From: Acinetobacter baretiae
GTDB lineage: Bacteria; Pseudomonadota; Gammaproteobacteria; Pseudomonadales; Moraxellaceae
Direction: 5' to 3'
Length of the DNA: 64,000 nt
Assembly (NCBI RefSeq): GCF_015627105.1
Contig: NZ_VTDM01000005.1
Span: 53,437 to 117,436, forward strand
In this document: in pieces, positions 39,196 to 50,580 of the stretch
Position numbering within the stretch: the first letter of the stretch is position 1
Layout of the letters: every line of letters begins with the position of its first letter
Program-made: the position numbers and the translations under genes
Notes under the pieces: model-generated
The model's database searches: none
Seen by the model: only the letters and a program-made list of their open reading frames with translations
Told to the model about the DNA's origin: nothing

Positions 39196-39951
39196 ATGCT
39201 AACGCTCAGAAACACTCAACAGCACGCCCAAGAAACCTCTGAAGCGATTGAATTTAAAAGAGGTTTTAAAGCCTCCATTCCTGTTTTAATCGGTTTAATT
39301 CCTTGTGCTTTAGTTTTAGGAAATCAAGCATCCCACAAAGGATTAAGTTTACTTGAAATTCCTTTATTAACAGGGTTAAATTTTGCAGGTGGTTCTGAAT
39401 TTGCCATTTTGGAAGTATGGACAAGTCCTCCTCAAATTTTACTTTTAATGTTTATTACTTTACTTGTGAATAGCCGACACCTTTTAATGGGTGCCAACCT
39501 CGTGCCTTATTTAAAACACTTACCCAATAAAAAAGCCTTACCCGCTTTATTTTTTATGTGTGATGAAGTTTGGGCGCTTAGTGTTGCAGATGCAAACAAA
39601 AGAAATTATTTACCACCTAAAGATGCATTTAGTTTACCTTTTTATGTCGGAATTAGCTTTGCGTTGTATGTGATGTGGGTTGTTTTCACAACACTAGGAG
39701 GTGCTATTGGTTCCACACTCGGTGACATCAGCAAATGGGGCTTTGATATGGCCTTTCCTGCCATTTTCTTAGTACTTTTACGTAGCATGTTACCTTCTGT
39801 AAAAGCTGCTCTACCATGGGTTGTCAGCCTAGGTACAGCCATTTTAGCCTACCTCTATTTACCTTCAGGTTGGCATGTGCCTGTAGGTGCAATATGTGGG
39901 GTGGTGACTGCCATGCTTACCATTCAAGAGAAAACGGAGCCTAACACATGA
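39196..39951 (+). CDS. azlC: AzlC-family branched-chain amino acid exporter subunit
   Basis: A 251-residue inner-membrane protein with about seven hydrophobic segments and the AzlC pattern GFKASIPVLIGLIPCALVLG. AzlC and AzlD together export branched-chain amino acids or toxic analogues. The stop overlaps the start of the azlD gene in ATGA, so they are translationally coupled. A Lrp-type regulator lies divergent. Confidence 0.93.
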   Translation: MLTLRNTQQHAQETSEAIEFKRGFKASIPVLIGLIPCALVLGNQASHKGLSLLEIPLLTGLNFAGGSEFAILEVWTSPPQILLLMFITLLVNSRHLLMGANLVPYLKHLPNKKALPALFFMCDEVWALSVADANKRNYLPPKDAFSLPFYVGISFALYVMWVVFTTLGGAIGSTLGDISKWGFDMAFPAIFLVLLRSMLPSVKAALPWVVSLGTAILAYLYLPSGWHVPVGAICGVVTAMLTIQEKTEPNT

Positions 39952-40253
39952 TTTACCTCCCTACACTAATGGCTATTCTTTGCGTAGCAATGACTACATA
40001 CGCTACCCGTGTTATGGGGTATCTCTTACTCAAAAATCGTAGACTCTCTACACAGCAAAAAAAACTATTACAAATTACGCCCGGCTGTGTACTCATTTCC
40101 GTCATTGCACCTTATTTTGCGACACAGCATATGGCAGACTTTATTGCAATTATTTTAACCACGTTCGTTGCAATGCGCTTTGCATTACTGCCTACGGTTA
40201 TTATCAGTATTGTATCTACAGCCCTGTTGCGTATGGTATTAACCGGTTCTTAA
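39948..40253 (+). CDS. azlD: AzlD-family small exporter subunit
   Basis: A 101-residue four-helix inner-membrane protein, the usual partner of AzlC. Its ATG overlaps the azlC stop by 4 bp (ATGA). It is small and hydrophobic as expected (YATRVMGYLLL near the N-terminus). Convergent with the dehydrogenase gene, with no clear terminator in the 16-bp gap. Confidence 0.9.
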   Translation: MIYLPTLMAILCVAMTTYATRVMGYLLLKNRRLSTQQKKLLQITPGCVLISVIAPYFATQHMADFIAIILTTFVAMRFALLPTVIISIVSTALLRMVLTGS

Positions 40254-40269
40254 ACTAAAACTGTTAAAG

Positions 40270-41304
40270 TCATTGCTTAAGGTAGATGAGCACTTGACTT
40301 AAATCGAGTAACCGATTTGCATAGCCCCATTCGTTGTCATACCATGCATATACCTTCGCCTGACGCCCAACCACCATGGTTTGTGTCAGATCAACAATCA
40401 AAGATTGCGGTAAATGATTAAAATCGCTCGAGACTAAATAATCTGAAGTACAGGCCATAATTTCAGAATAGGTATGTGTTGATGCGTACTCAAAGGCTTG
40501 ATTTAATCGCTCAACAGATATATCTGACTGTGCAACAAACGTTAAATCAATGGCAGCCACATTTAGTGTAGGCACCCGAATCGAATACCCATGTATACGA
40601 TTTTCCATTTTGGGCATGACCCGTTTTAAAGCCCCTAATGCACTAGATGTCGTGGGAATAATGTTATGCCCCGATGCACGTGCCCGTCTTAAATCACGAT
40701 GGGCATGGTCAAGTACAGCCTGATCTGTAGTTACCGCATGAACTTCTGTCATCAGAGCACTTTCAATCCCAAAATGATCATCCAACACCTTAACCAACGG
40801 AACTAAAGCCTGTGTTGTGCAAGATACACTGGAAATAACCCGATCACTGGTTTTTATTTCTTCGTGGTTAACACCATACACAATCGCTGCATCGACATAA
40901 TCAAAAGGTGCTGCACCCACAATTACTCGGTTTGCACCTGCGTGTAAATGCTTTGATGCATCAGCATAAGAACGAAACAATCCCGTACACTCAAGTGCTA
41001 CATCTATATTAAGCGACTGCCATGGCAGTTGAGCAGGATCGTATTGTTGAAAAAACTGTATCTTCAAATGACGACTTAAATAAATAACCTCTAAATATAC
41101 CCCACCATCCGTTCGCACAACCTGTACTGTGCCCTTAAAAGTACCATGTGTTGAATCATATTTGAACAAATGCGCCAAAGTTTCAATGTCAGCCACATCA
41201 TTAACAGCAGCAATGACAAAATCACATGGTTCTTCTCTTTCAAACCATGCACGAACGACATTACGACCAATACGGCCAAAACCATTGAGCCCAATACGTT
41301 GCAT
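40270..41304 (-). CDS. GapA-family glyceraldehyde-3-phosphate or erythrose-4-phosphate dehydrogenase
   Basis: A 344-residue NAD-dependent phosphorylating dehydrogenase. The Rossmann motif is GLNGFGRIGR, the catalytic Cys is C162, the catalytic His is H189 at the standard 27-residue distance, and the C-terminal signature WYDNEWGYANR is intact. The active-site segment reads SVSCTTQAL, where GAPDH and Epd usually have SNASCTTNC or similar, so the Asn and second Cys are replaced. HRDLRRAR and NIIPTT are GAPDH-like. Choice between glycolytic/gluconeogenic GapA and Epd (vitamin B6 route) is unresolved. The ATG at 41304 has AAGGGA at 7 nt. Confidence 0.85.
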   Translation of the reverse strand: MQRIGLNGFGRIGRNVVRAWFEREEPCDFVIAAVNDVADIETLAHLFKYDSTHGTFKGTVQVVRTDGGVYLEVIYLSRHLKIQFFQQYDPAQLPWQSLNIDVALECTGLFRSYADASKHLHAGANRVIVGAAPFDYVDAAIVYGVNHEEIKTSDRVISSVSCTTQALVPLVKVLDDHFGIESALMTEVHAVTTDQAVLDHAHRDLRRARASGHNIIPTTSSALGALKRVMPKMENRIHGYSIRVPTLNVAAIDLTFVAQSDISVERLNQAFEYASTHTYSEIMACTSDYLVSSDFNHLPQSLIVDLTQTMVVGRQAKVYAWYDNEWGYANRLLDLSQVLIYLKQ

Positions 41305-41543
41305 GGCTTTTCCCTTTTTATCATCTATCCAAAACAACGCTTATATTACTCAAAGTTTGAATATGTAGATACATCAATGCATCTTATTGGTACATTTGTC
41401 AGGCTTTCTCTGTAAAATCATTGGTCATACAGCTATTTTTAGTTATACTTTTAACCTTTAAAATTTAACAGTTATGTTGTTCTCTAAGCCAATAAATGCC
41501 GAAGATTACAGCTATACGATAAAACCAAATGGAGTGACTTGTT

Positions 41544-44189
41544 GTGAGTACACGTTTTATGACGTCCGCTGAAATTCGTGAAGCCTTCTTACATTTCTTT
41601 GAAACTAAAGGTCATACACGTGTCGCTTCGAGCTCTCTTGTTCCAAGCAACGACCCAACCTTGTTATTTACCAATGCAGGGATGAACCAGTTTAAAGATA
41701 GCCTACTCGGTTTAGAAGATCGTGGTTATGTTCGTGCCACATCATCACAAAAATGTGTTCGTGCAGGTGGTAAACATAACGATTTAGATAATGTCGGTTA
41801 CACAGCTCGCCACCACACTTTTTTTGAAATGCTTGGTAACTTTTCATTTGGCGATTATTTCAAAAAACAAGCCATTGAATTTGCATGGGAATTTTTAACA
41901 ACAACATTGCAATTACCAAAAGATCGTCTTTATGTAACCATCTATCATACAGATGACGAAGCATTTGACATTTGGCATAAAGAAATTGGGCTTGCAGCTG
42001 AACGTATTATTCGTATTGGCGATAATAAAGGTGGTCCATACGCATCAGATAATTTTTGGGCCATGGGTGATACAGGCCCTTGTGGCCCTTGTTCTGAGAT
42101 TTTTTATGACCATGGCGACCACATTTGGGGTGGCCTACCGGGCACAGCAGAAGAAGATGGCGACCGTTTTATTGAAATTTGGAACAACGTCTTTATGCAG
42201 TTCAATCGTACTGCTGATGGTTCACTAGAACCGCTTCCTGCTCCATCTGTCGATACAGGCATGGGCTTAGAACGTATTTCAGCCGTGCTACAGCATGTCA
42301 ACTCAAACTATGACATTGATTTATTCCAACACCTACTACAAGCTGCGGCTAAAATTGTAGGCATTGATGATCAAGGGCAACCTTCTTTACGTGTACTTGC
42401 AGATCATGCACGTTCATGTTGTTTCTTAATTGCAGATGGTGTCAATCCAAGCAATGAAGGTCGTGGTTATGTACTGCGCCGTATTATTCGCCGTGCAATT
42501 CGTCATGGTCACAAATTAGGTGCAACAGGTACTTTTTTCTATCAAATGTTACAGCCTTTAATTGATGTAATGGGTGATGCTTACCCACAGCTGATTGAAC
42601 AACGTCAACGTATAGAAGCGGCTTTAATTAAAGAAGAAGAACAATTTGCCAAAACCCTTGAACAAGGCTTAAAAGTCCTAGAAACAGAACTTGCACACAT
42701 CAAAGGCACAGTTATTCCAGGTGCAATTGTGTTTAAACTTTACGACACCTATGGCTTTCCTGCAGACTTAACAGCAGATATTGCTCGTGAACGTGAACTC
42801 ACCATTGATGAAGCAGGTTTTGAAGTTGAAATGACTGCTCAACGCCAACGTGCGCGTGATGCAGGTAAATTCAAACTTGACTACAACAGCATTGTAAAAG
42901 TAGATACTCCAACACAATTTGATGGCTATACAGCCACTCAAGGCCAAGGACAAATTGTTGCTATTTACAAAGATGGGCAATCAGTTGACGAAGTCCATGA
43001 AGGAGATGAAGCTCTCATCATACTTGATCACACTCCATTTTATGCAGAAAGTGGTGGCCAAGTCGGTGACACGGGTGTGTTTAAAAACGATACAGGCATC
43101 TTTGAAGTGATTGATACTCAAAAGTCAGGAAATGCCTTTATTCATCAAGGTGTTGTTACCGTAGGTCGCTTAACGACAACACAAAATGTTGATGCAACGG
43201 TACAACCAGAACTTCGTAAAGCCATTTCAAAACACCATTCTGCAACGCATTTACTGCATGCTGCATTACGTGAAATCTTAGGCACACATGTTGCACAAAA
43301 GGGTTCTTTGGTTGCCTCAGATGTACTTCGTTTTGACTTTTCTCATGAACAAGCGATTGATCTTGCACAGCTTCAAGAGATTGAACGTCGTGTCAATCAA
43401 GAAATTATCGCAAACACTGCAGTAGTGACTGAAGTACTTGACATTGAAACCGCCAAAACCAAAGGTGCAATGATGCTATTTGGTGAAAAATATGGTGAAA
43501 CTGTACGTGTACTTACCATGGGTACAGTCAAAGATGATCAAGCATTTTCGGTAGAACTCTGTGGCGGTATTCATGTAAGTTACACAGGTGAGATTGGTTT
43601 ATTTAAAATCATCTCAGAAAGTGGCGTTGCCGCAGGTGTTCGTCGTATAGAAGCTGTGACAGGATTACACGCACTTTCTCACGTACAAAAAGCAGATAGC
43701 ACCATTCATCAAGTAAATGCTCTACTTAAAGCACAAAAAGATCAAACTGTTGATAAAGTACAAGCTCAGATTGAGCACAGTACTTCACTACAAAAACAGC
43801 TCGATCAACTGAATCAAAAATTTGCCCATGTACATGCTGCCGAATTAATTCAACATGTAAAAAACATTCAAGAACGTCCAACTTTAGTCGCAACTGTACA
43901 AAATACAGATGCAAAATCACTACGTCACTTACATGACAGTGTAAAATCAAAACTCGATGATGCAGTGATTGTGTTAATTGCAGTAGATGCAGACAAAGTG
44001 AGCTTACTTGCTTCAGTTGCAAAACAATACACTGCAACATTAAAAGCAGGTGACATTATCAAGCATCTTGCAACAGAGCTTGGTGGTAAAGGTGGTGGTA
44101 AGCCTGACCTCGCACAAGGTGGCGCTCCACTTAACGAGAAGTTTGACCAAGTGGTTGCAGCATTGCCTGCATGGCTTGAATGTCGCTAA
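41544..44189 (+). CDS. alaS: Alanyl-tRNA synthetase
   Basis: Charges tRNA-Ala. 881 residues: class IIc catalytic core (1-450), editing domain with HxxxH in HHSATHLLH and the CGGIH motif that bind the editing zinc, and a C-Ala oligomerisation tail. A GTG at 41544 with GGAG at 8 nt is the best-supported start; an ATG at 41559 ([10 protein letters not shown]) also fits the family length. Followed 67 bp later by lysC; gene order alaS-lysC-csrA is characteristic of Acinetobacter and relatives. Confidence 0.98.
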   Translation: MSTRFMTSAEIREAFLHFFETKGHTRVASSSLVPSNDPTLLFTNAGMNQFKDSLLGLEDRGYVRATSSQKCVRAGGKHNDLDNVGYTARHHTFFEMLGNFSFGDYFKKQAIEFAWEFLTTTLQLPKDRLYVTIYHTDDEAFDIWHKEIGLAAERIIRIGDNKGGPYASDNFWAMGDTGPCGPCSEIFYDHGDHIWGGLPGTAEEDGDRFIEIWNNVFMQFNRTADGSLEPLPAPSVDTGMGLERISAVLQHVNSNYDIDLFQHLLQAAAKIVGIDDQGQPSLRVLADHARSCCFLIADGVNPSNEGRGYVLRRIIRRAIRHGHKLGATGTFFYQMLQPLIDVMGDAYPQLIEQRQRIEAALIKEEEQFAKTLEQGLKVLETELAHIKGTVIPGAIVFKLYDTYGFPADLTADIARERELTIDEAGFEVEMTAQRQRARDAGKFKLDYNSIVKVDTPTQFDGYTATQGQGQIVAIYKDGQSVDEVHEGDEALIILDHTPFYAESGGQVGDTGVFKNDTGIFEVIDTQKSGNAFIHQGVVTVGRLTTTQNVDATVQPELRKAISKHHSATHLLHAALREILGTHVAQKGSLVASDVLRFDFSHEQAIDLAQLQEIERRVNQEIIANTAVVTEVLDIETAKTKGAMMLFGEKYGETVRVLTMGTVKDDQAFSVELCGGIHVSYTGEIGLFKIISESGVAAGVRRIEAVTGLHALSHVQKADSTIHQVNALLKAQKDQTVDKVQAQIEHSTSLQKQLDQLNQKFAHVHAAELIQHVKNIQERPTLVATVQNTDAKSLRHLHDSVKSKLDDAVIVLIAVDADKVSLLASVAKQYTATLKAGDIIKHLATELGGKGGGKPDLAQGGAPLNEKFDQVVAALPAWLECR

Positions 44190-44256
44190 AACTTCACTTT
44201 TGTGTAATTGACAGACCCTAAATGCCTCTTAGGGTCATGGTTTATATGGAATAACT

Positions 44257-45537
44257 ATGGCATTAATCGTTCAAAAATACGGTGGTACTTCAATGGGCAC
44301 GCCTGAGCGCATTTTAAATGTTGCTCGACGTGTAAAGCGTTGGCATGATCACGGTCACAAAGTCGTGATTGTTGTATCTGCAATGAGTGGTGAAACCAAC
44401 CGCTTACTTGCTCTCGCTAAAGCCATTACCACAACACCAGAACCACGTGAACTCGATCAAATGGTCTCTACAGGTGAACAAGTGACGATTTCCATGTTGG
44501 CAATGGCACTCAACTCAATTGGTGTACATGCAAAATCTTACACAGGACGTCAAGTTGCGATTAAAACCGACAATGCATTCACTAAGGCACGCATTGAATC
44601 AATTGATACCGACCTAATCAACGCTGACCTTGAACAAGGAAAAGTCATTGTTGTGGCAGGCTTTCAAGGCATTGATGCGTTGGGCAATACAACAACTTTG
44701 GGGCGTGGTGGCTCAGACACGACAGGGGTTGCATTAGCTGCTGCACTCAAAGCAGATGAATGTCAAATTTATACCGATGTAGATGGCGTATATACAACTG
44801 ACCCACGTGTGGTGCCAAAAGCCAAAAAAATTGATCGCATTTCATTTGAAGAAATGCTTGAAATGGCATCTTTAGGCTCTAAAGTCCTTCAAATTCGCTC
44901 TGTTGAATTTGCAGGAAAATATCAAGTACCACTACGTGTATTGTCTAGCTTCGACAATGACAACGATGGTGCATTTGATGAAGAATTTAAACAAAACGTA
45001 GGTACACTCATTACAACCGAGGCAGAAGACAACATGGAACAACCTATCATTTCAGGTATTGCATTTAACCGTGACGAAGCCAAGTTAACGATTTTAGGCG
45101 TTCCTGACGAACCTGGTATTGCTTCAAAAATCCTTTCACCCATCAGTGCTGCCAATATTGAAGTCGATATGATCGTACAAAATATTGAAGAAGATGGAAC
45201 GACTGATTTTACGTTTACACTCAACCGCAGTGATTATGCAAAAGCAAAAAGTATTTTAGAAGACATCGCTAAAAATATTAAAGCACGTGAAATTGCTGGT
45301 CGTGAAGATATTGTTAAAGTATCTATTGTGGGTGTAGGTATGCGTTCACATGCTGGTGTTGCAAGTAAAATGTTTACTGCACTTGCCGATGAAGGGATCA
45401 ATATTTTAATGATTTCGACATCTGAAATTAAAGTTTCAGTACTTATTGAAGAAAACTATTTAGAGTTAGCAGTTCGTTGTCTACATACAGCCTTTGGTTT
45501 AGACCGTGAACATGGCGAAAGTAGTGCTCGTGCATAA
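44257..45537 (+). CDS. lysC: Aspartate kinase
   Basis: Phosphorylates aspartate as the first step to lysine, threonine and methionine. The 426-residue protein starts with the kinase motif KYGGTSMG and carries two C-terminal ACT domains (about 265-420) for feedback inhibition, as in the single-enzyme aspartokinases of pseudomonads. Ends at a hairpin before csrA. Confidence 0.97.
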   Translation: MALIVQKYGGTSMGTPERILNVARRVKRWHDHGHKVVIVVSAMSGETNRLLALAKAITTTPEPRELDQMVSTGEQVTISMLAMALNSIGVHAKSYTGRQVAIKTDNAFTKARIESIDTDLINADLEQGKVIVVAGFQGIDALGNTTTLGRGGSDTTGVALAAALKADECQIYTDVDGVYTTDPRVVPKAKKIDRISFEEMLEMASLGSKVLQIRSVEFAGKYQVPLRVLSSFDNDNDGAFDEEFKQNVGTLITTEAEDNMEQPIISGIAFNRDEAKLTILGVPDEPGIASKILSPISAANIEVDMIVQNIEEDGTTDFTFTLNRSDYAKAKSILEDIAKNIKAREIAGREDIVKVSIVGVGMRSHAGVASKMFTALADEGINILMISTSEIKVSVLIEENYLELAVRCLHTAFGLDREHGESSARA

Positions 45538-45587
45538 CTAATCATTTAAAAGTTCGATACCAAATATCGGATTTTCATATTTTTTTA

Positions 45588-45618
45588 AGGGCCACTCTAT
45601 TTTATATAAAGTGGCTCT
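45588..45618 (+). terminator. lysC terminator
   Basis: AGGGCCACT/AGTGGCTCT arms (one G-T pair) around a T/A-rich loop, 50 bp after the lysC stop. Confidence 0.65.
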
Positions 45619-45754
45619 GTTATATTAAGTATCAGATTTTTTGAAAAAGTGTGTATATTTTACACCATTGTCTTTTCAAAATTGTGGTTAAATTTTTGCA
45701 TATGCTTTATAGGTAAAAAAAACCGCAGGTTTAGTACATAGCAAGGAGATAAAC

Positions 45755-45997
45755 ATGCTTATTCTGACTAGACGTGTCGGAGAAACTTTAATGATTGGGG
45801 ACCAAGTCAGCGTAACCGTACTTGGGGTAAAAGGAAATCAAGTACGCATTGGCGTAAACGCTCCCAAAGAAGTATCTGTACACCGTGAAGAAATTTACCA
45901 ACGTATCCAACATGAGCGTGCTATGCACGAGCATTTGCAACAAATTGATCAAGCGTATCAGCCTGCTTTTTATGATGAATTACATCAAGATAAGTAA
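45755..45997 (+). CDS. csrA: Carbon storage regulator CsrA
   Basis: RNA-binding homodimer that blocks or stabilises mRNAs at GGA motifs. 80 residues; the core [11 protein letters not shown]...[13 protein letters not shown] is intact, including the C-terminal Arg that contacts RNA. The tail beyond residue 60 is longer than in E. coli (61 residues). A perfect AAGGAGAT precedes the ATG. No sRNA antagonist was seen nearby. Confidence 0.97.
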   Translation: MLILTRRVGETLMIGDQVSVTVLGVKGNQVRIGVNAPKEVSVHREEIYQRIQHERAMHEHLQQIDQAYQPAFYDELHQDK

Positions 45998-46031
45998 GAC
46001 CTATCACTTGGCCAATCAGTATGATGGTAAT

Positions 46032-46056
46032 ACCCAAGAATCTTTACCGCTTGGGT
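46032..46056. terminator. Hairpin between csrA and rnhB
   Basis: ACCCAAG/CTTGGGT stem with an 11-nt loop between convergent genes. T-run weak. Confidence 0.55.
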
Positions 46057-46067
46057 TTACCTACCAA

Positions 46068-46640
46068 TCACCTAACTGATGCGATACGCTTCTTAATCGG
46101 CCCATAACTAGTTCGATGTTCTCTCAAAACACCATATTCTTCTATCGCCAAAAGATGTGCTTTCGTCGGATAACCTTTATGTTTTGCAAAACCATACATC
46201 GGATACGCTTGATCTAAAACGACCATTTGCCGATCTCTGTACACTTTTGCTAAAATGCTAGCAGCACTAATTTCTGCATGTAAAGCATCTCCACCAATGA
46301 CTGCCTCACAATCTATATCCAAATTTTTAATCTTTTGATTTCCATCTACGCGTACCTTATTCGGCACAACAGATAAATGATTAACCGCTCTGCACATTGC
46401 TAAGAATGTCGCCTGTAAAATATTTAACTGATCAATTTCTTCATGTGTCGCTTCAGCAATAGACCACGCCAATGCTTTTTCTTGTATTTCTACAAATAAT
46501 TGCTCACGTTTTTTTTCACTGAGTTTTTTTGAATCATTTAAACCCATAATCGGACGATCAGGATCTAAAATAACTGCTGCTGCAACCACTGAACCAACAA
46601 GAGGTCCTCGCCCTGCTTCATCTACACCAGCAATCATCAT
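46068..46640 (-). CDS. rnhB: Ribonuclease HII
   Basis: Removes ribonucleotides from DNA:RNA hybrids. About 190 residues with the catalytic [12 protein letters not shown] near the N-terminus and later carboxylates. The start is one of two adjacent ATGs (46640 or 46637) that overlap the stop of the upstream lipoprotein gene in ATGATGA, implying translational coupling. No strong ribosome site precedes it, consistent with that coupling. Confidence 0.95.
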   Translation of the reverse strand: MMIAGVDEAGRGPLVGSVVAAAVILDPDRPIMGLNDSKKLSEKKREQLFVEIQEKALAWSIAEATHEEIDQLNILQATFLAMCRAVNHLSVVPNKVRVDGNQKIKNLDIDCEAVIGGDALHAEISAASILAKVYRDRQMVVLDQAYPMYGFAKHKGYPTKAHLLAIEEYGVLREHRTSYGPIKKRIASVR

Positions 46641-47032
46641 GATTTTAATACTTCTGCAACACAAGCATGTACAGTATTATTAATCGCTTTTGTTGCAATA
46701 CTAGTACGAGCTGTAGGATCAAATGCTGCATTGGCAAGATCAACCACAGTTACACTTTGAATTGCTTTATCACTCACACAACCACATACTTCATTCTGTG
46801 CGTTTTGCTGTTGTTGCACAGTCATTACTTGACTGGCAACTTTCCATGCGGCTGTATTATTAAGCTCTGTTGTACACTTGGCATTTACTGCAATTTTTAA
46901 TGCAGTCATTCCAATTTGCTGAGTCGTGCCTTGTGAGTTTGACGTATCTGCATTAGATGGGCTTCCTGTACCTGTCACACAAGCACTCAATATTAACGCG
47001 ATTGGTGCTACATACAATAATTTCTTACTCAT
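46637..47032 (-). CDS. Small unrecognised lipoprotein
   Basis: A 131-residue protein with a lipobox LSAC at Cys18, followed by a Ser/Thr/Asn-rich linker and a conserved-looking domain with three further cysteines (KCTTEL, EVCGCVS) plus one near the C-terminus (HACVAEV). Not recognised. It overlaps rnhB by 4 bp and is therefore probably expressed with it, although no functional link is evident. Confidence 0.75.
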   Translation of the reverse strand: MSKKLLYVAPIALILSACVTGTGSPSNADTSNSQGTTQQIGMTALKIAVNAKCTTELNNTAAWKVASQVMTVQQQQNAQNEVCGCVSDKAIQSVTVVDLANAAFDPTARTSIATKAINNTVHACVAEVLKS

Positions 47033-47245
47033 TATGTCTATCCTTTTATCAGATCATCTATTTTGAAGAAATCTACACAAATAAAATATAGCTATCAATG
47101 CAGTTCGAGCATATTTAAGCCAAACTGAATCACTTTATCGTTACACATTCTGCAACACACCGTTGTATATTTGTATATTGTGATTAAATAGCACTCTTTA
47201 TATGGTGTATAGACCATTATTTCTATTCTTATTAGAGAATTTCAA

Positions 47246-47803
47246 ATGTCTGCCAGACCGCAATATTACACACGTACGGCTCAAATTTTACATTGGCTGA
47301 TGGCCGCAATTTTTATTACTGCATGGTTTATTGGTTTTTACAGTGGTAACTTCTTAAGCTACAATGCAGATGGTGCTTTTAAAGGAAATGTGATTACACT
47401 ACATAAAAATATTGCAACACCTATTCTTTTTTTAATTGTTATACGTATTTTTTGGCGATACACACATCCTTCCCCGAAATTACCTAAAAATATGTCTATA
47501 CCAATGAAAAAAATTGCACACCTCATTCATTGGATTTTATATTTTATTTTACTAGCACTTCCAATTACAGGATGTTTATTTAGTTGGTCTGCAGGCCATC
47601 CTGCACCTGTTCTTTACTTATTTAATTTACCAACACTCATTGAACCTAACCCAAACTTGACTGCAATTGTCAAACCTATCCATGTTTACTTGTCTTGGTT
47701 TGCAGGATTACTTATTGTCGGTCACATTTTCGCTGCTTTAAAACACCATTTTATAGACCGTGATAATGTACTTAAAAGTATGACATCACAAGGCAAAAGT
47801 TAA
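47246..47803 (+). CDS. Cytochrome b561
   Basis: A 185-residue four-helix inner-membrane di-haem cytochrome. Histidines in helices 1, 2 and 4 (LHWLM, LHKNIATP, IHVYLSWFAGLLIVGHIFA) are the expected haem ligands, and the chain ends in the family-typical LKHHFIDRDNVL. In E. coli the equivalent proteins oxidise ubiquinol or dispose of superoxide. Stands alone; a bidirectional terminator follows. Confidence 0.93.
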   Translation: MSARPQYYTRTAQILHWLMAAIFITAWFIGFYSGNFLSYNADGAFKGNVITLHKNIATPILFLIVIRIFWRYTHPSPKLPKNMSIPMKKIAHLIHWILYFILLALPITGCLFSWSAGHPAPVLYLFNLPTLIEPNPNLTAIVKPIHVYLSWFAGLLIVGHIFAALKHHFIDRDNVLKSMTSQGKS

Positions 47804-47832
47804 AAAAAAGGCACTCTCATGAGTGCCTTTTT

Positions 47833-47834
<2 letters not shown>
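47803..47834. terminator. Bidirectional terminator between cytochrome b561 and adenine deaminase
   Basis: A-run, GGCACTC/GAGTGCC stem, T-run, between convergent genes. Confidence 0.95.
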
Positions 47835-48843
<1,009 letters not shown>

Positions 48844-48856
48844 TCATAATAAAAAA

Positions 48857-48876
48857 GGGTGTAAATACTTACACCC
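48857..48876 (-). terminator. Terminator-like hairpin between the purine permease and adenine deaminase genes
   Basis: On the minus strand, GGGTGTAA/TTACACCC with a 4-nt loop followed by six T. The T-run ends about 17 nt before the deaminase ATG, so any transcript from the permease must pass through it. Confidence 0.85.
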
Positions 48877-48902
48877 CAAAAAACGATCTATATCTTGCCC
48901 AT

Positions 48903-50225
48903 TTAGCCACCGTAAATTGCAAATTTCAAGACCCAAAGTCCAGCAATCACCCATGCCATCCAATGCACACTACTTGCCTTACCTGTAATAAGTTTAACAA
49001 CAGCATAACTAATAAATCCAAATGCAATACCATCAGCAATAGAGTAAGAAAATGGCATAAATACAATGGTTAAAAATGCAGGAACGGCCTCTGTAATATC
49101 ACTCCAATCAATTTTGGTAATGCCTTGAATCATTAATACAGCTACAAACAAAAGTGCAGGTGCAGTTGCAAAACCAGGTACAGATTGTGCTAATGGAAAA
49201 AAGAATAAACAAATCAAAAATAAAACGGCAACCACAACCGCTGTCAAACCAGTACGACCACCTGCAGCAACGCCAGATGCAGATTCAATATATGGTGTTG
49301 TTGAAGATGTTCCCATACCCGCACCAACAACAATTGCAGTAGAGTCCGCCAAAAGCACTTTCTTTAAACGAGGAATCTTACCATCATCTTTAATAATACC
49401 TGCGCGATGTGCTACACCCACTAAAGTTCCTGTAGAATCGAATAAATCTACTAAGAAAAATACAAAAATAACGCCCACTAAAGTTGCACTAAATAGATTC
49501 GAGAAATCCATTTGTAAAAAAGTTGGTGCAACTGAAGGCACTGCACCTACTACACCTTTAAACTCATTTAAACCCATGAAGGTTGCAATAATGGTAATTA
49601 CTAAAATACCAATAATAATCGCACCACGGACACGGAAATAATGCAAAGCAACTGTAATAAACAACCCTAAAATCGCCAATAAAGCTTTAGGATCTTTAAT
49701 ATTACCTAAACCCACTGTAGTTGCAGGATTTGCAACAATAATACCTGCATTTTTAAGTGCAACCAATGCAAGAAAAAGTCCGATTCCACCACCAATGGCA
49801 AATTTTAGTGATAACGGAATGGCGTTAATAATCATTTCACGCACACGAACCAAACTAATCAAAATAAAAATAATACCTGACATAAATACAGCAGCCAGTG
49901 CTGTTTGCCATGGAATATGCATACCCAAACATACAGAGTAAGCAAAGTAGGCATTTAGCCCCATTCCAGGTGCTAAAGCAATTGGGTAATTTGCAAGTAG
50001 CCCCATCACTAAACAACCTGTTGCTGCTGCAATACATGTTGCTACAAATACGGCACCATGATCCATACCTGTGACAGAAAGAATGAGAGGGTTAACAATA
50101 ATAATGTAACACATGGTTAAAAACGTCGTTAAACCTGCAACAGCTTCTGTTTTTACAGAAGTTTCATTTTCGCTGAGTTTAAAAAGACGTTCTAGTAGAC
50201 CAGAAGAGGATTGAGGATTCGCCAT
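48903..50225 (-). CDS. AzgA-type (NCS2-like) purine permease
   Basis: A 440-residue inner-membrane protein with about 12-14 helices, the AzgA-family GLTTFLTMCYIIIVNP start, APGMGLNAYFAYSV in the substrate region and the DLFDSTGTL motif of AdeP/PbuG-like proton symporters for adenine, guanine or hypoxanthine. The adjacent adenine deaminase suggests adenine or hypoxanthine as substrate. It has its own upstream gap of 355 bp where its promoter must lie. Confidence 0.93.
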   Translation of the reverse strand: MANPQSSSGLLERLFKLSENETSVKTEAVAGLTTFLTMCYIIIVNPLILSVTGMDHGAVFVATCIAAATGCLVMGLLANYPIALAPGMGLNAYFAYSVCLGMHIPWQTALAAVFMSGIIFILISLVRVREMIINAIPLSLKFAIGGGIGLFLALVALKNAGIIVANPATTVGLGNIKDPKALLAILGLFITVALHYFRVRGAIIIGILVITIIATFMGLNEFKGVVGAVPSVAPTFLQMDFSNLFSATLVGVIFVFFLVDLFDSTGTLVGVAHRAGIIKDDGKIPRLKKVLLADSTAIVVGAGMGTSSTTPYIESASGVAAGGRTGLTAVVVAVLFLICLFFFPLAQSVPGFATAPALLFVAVLMIQGITKIDWSDITEAVPAFLTIVFMPFSYSIADGIAFGFISYAVVKLITGKASSVHWMAWVIAGLWVLKFAIYGG

Positions 50226-50580
50226 AAATAGCCCCTATTAAATGTCGTTGTCCAATATGATGTAAACACTGGAGCATAAAGATAAGAATGTATATATTTG
50301 TTTCACAAGCAAGCAAAATTAGTGCCATTGTTGTGATTGAGTCTTTACAAACCAGTAAAATGATTACATAGCTGAATTCAGATACAGCGAAATACACATT
50401 GAAAAAAGCGGTGATTAACACTGCTTTTTTTTATGACGAAATGCCTTGTGCCCCTTCATCGGCAAATGTATTACTTTTGTGAGTATAACATAATTCTTGT
50501 ATTGAAAACTATGTTCAAGCCGAACCCATATAAATATAAAACCATAAATATCAGTTACTTATACTAAAAAATTCACAGTA
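50226..50580. other. Gap between prmC and the purine permease gene
   Basis: Contains the prmC terminator hairpin at 50402-50430 and, to its left, the promoter region of the permease. Small open frames here overlap the permease start and look like chance. No operator recognised. Confidence 0.6.
50402..50430. terminator. Terminator downstream of prmC
   Basis: Symmetrical A-run/T-run hairpin AAAAAAGC-G-GTG/CAC-T-GCTTTTTT with an ATTAA loop, one G-T pair. Faces both directions; serves the prfA-prmC transcript. Confidence 0.85.

Noticed and set aside
50179..50421. Small minus-strand frame upstream of the purine permease
   Set aside because: It overlaps the permease start and the gap, lacks family features and a ribosome site; likely chance.
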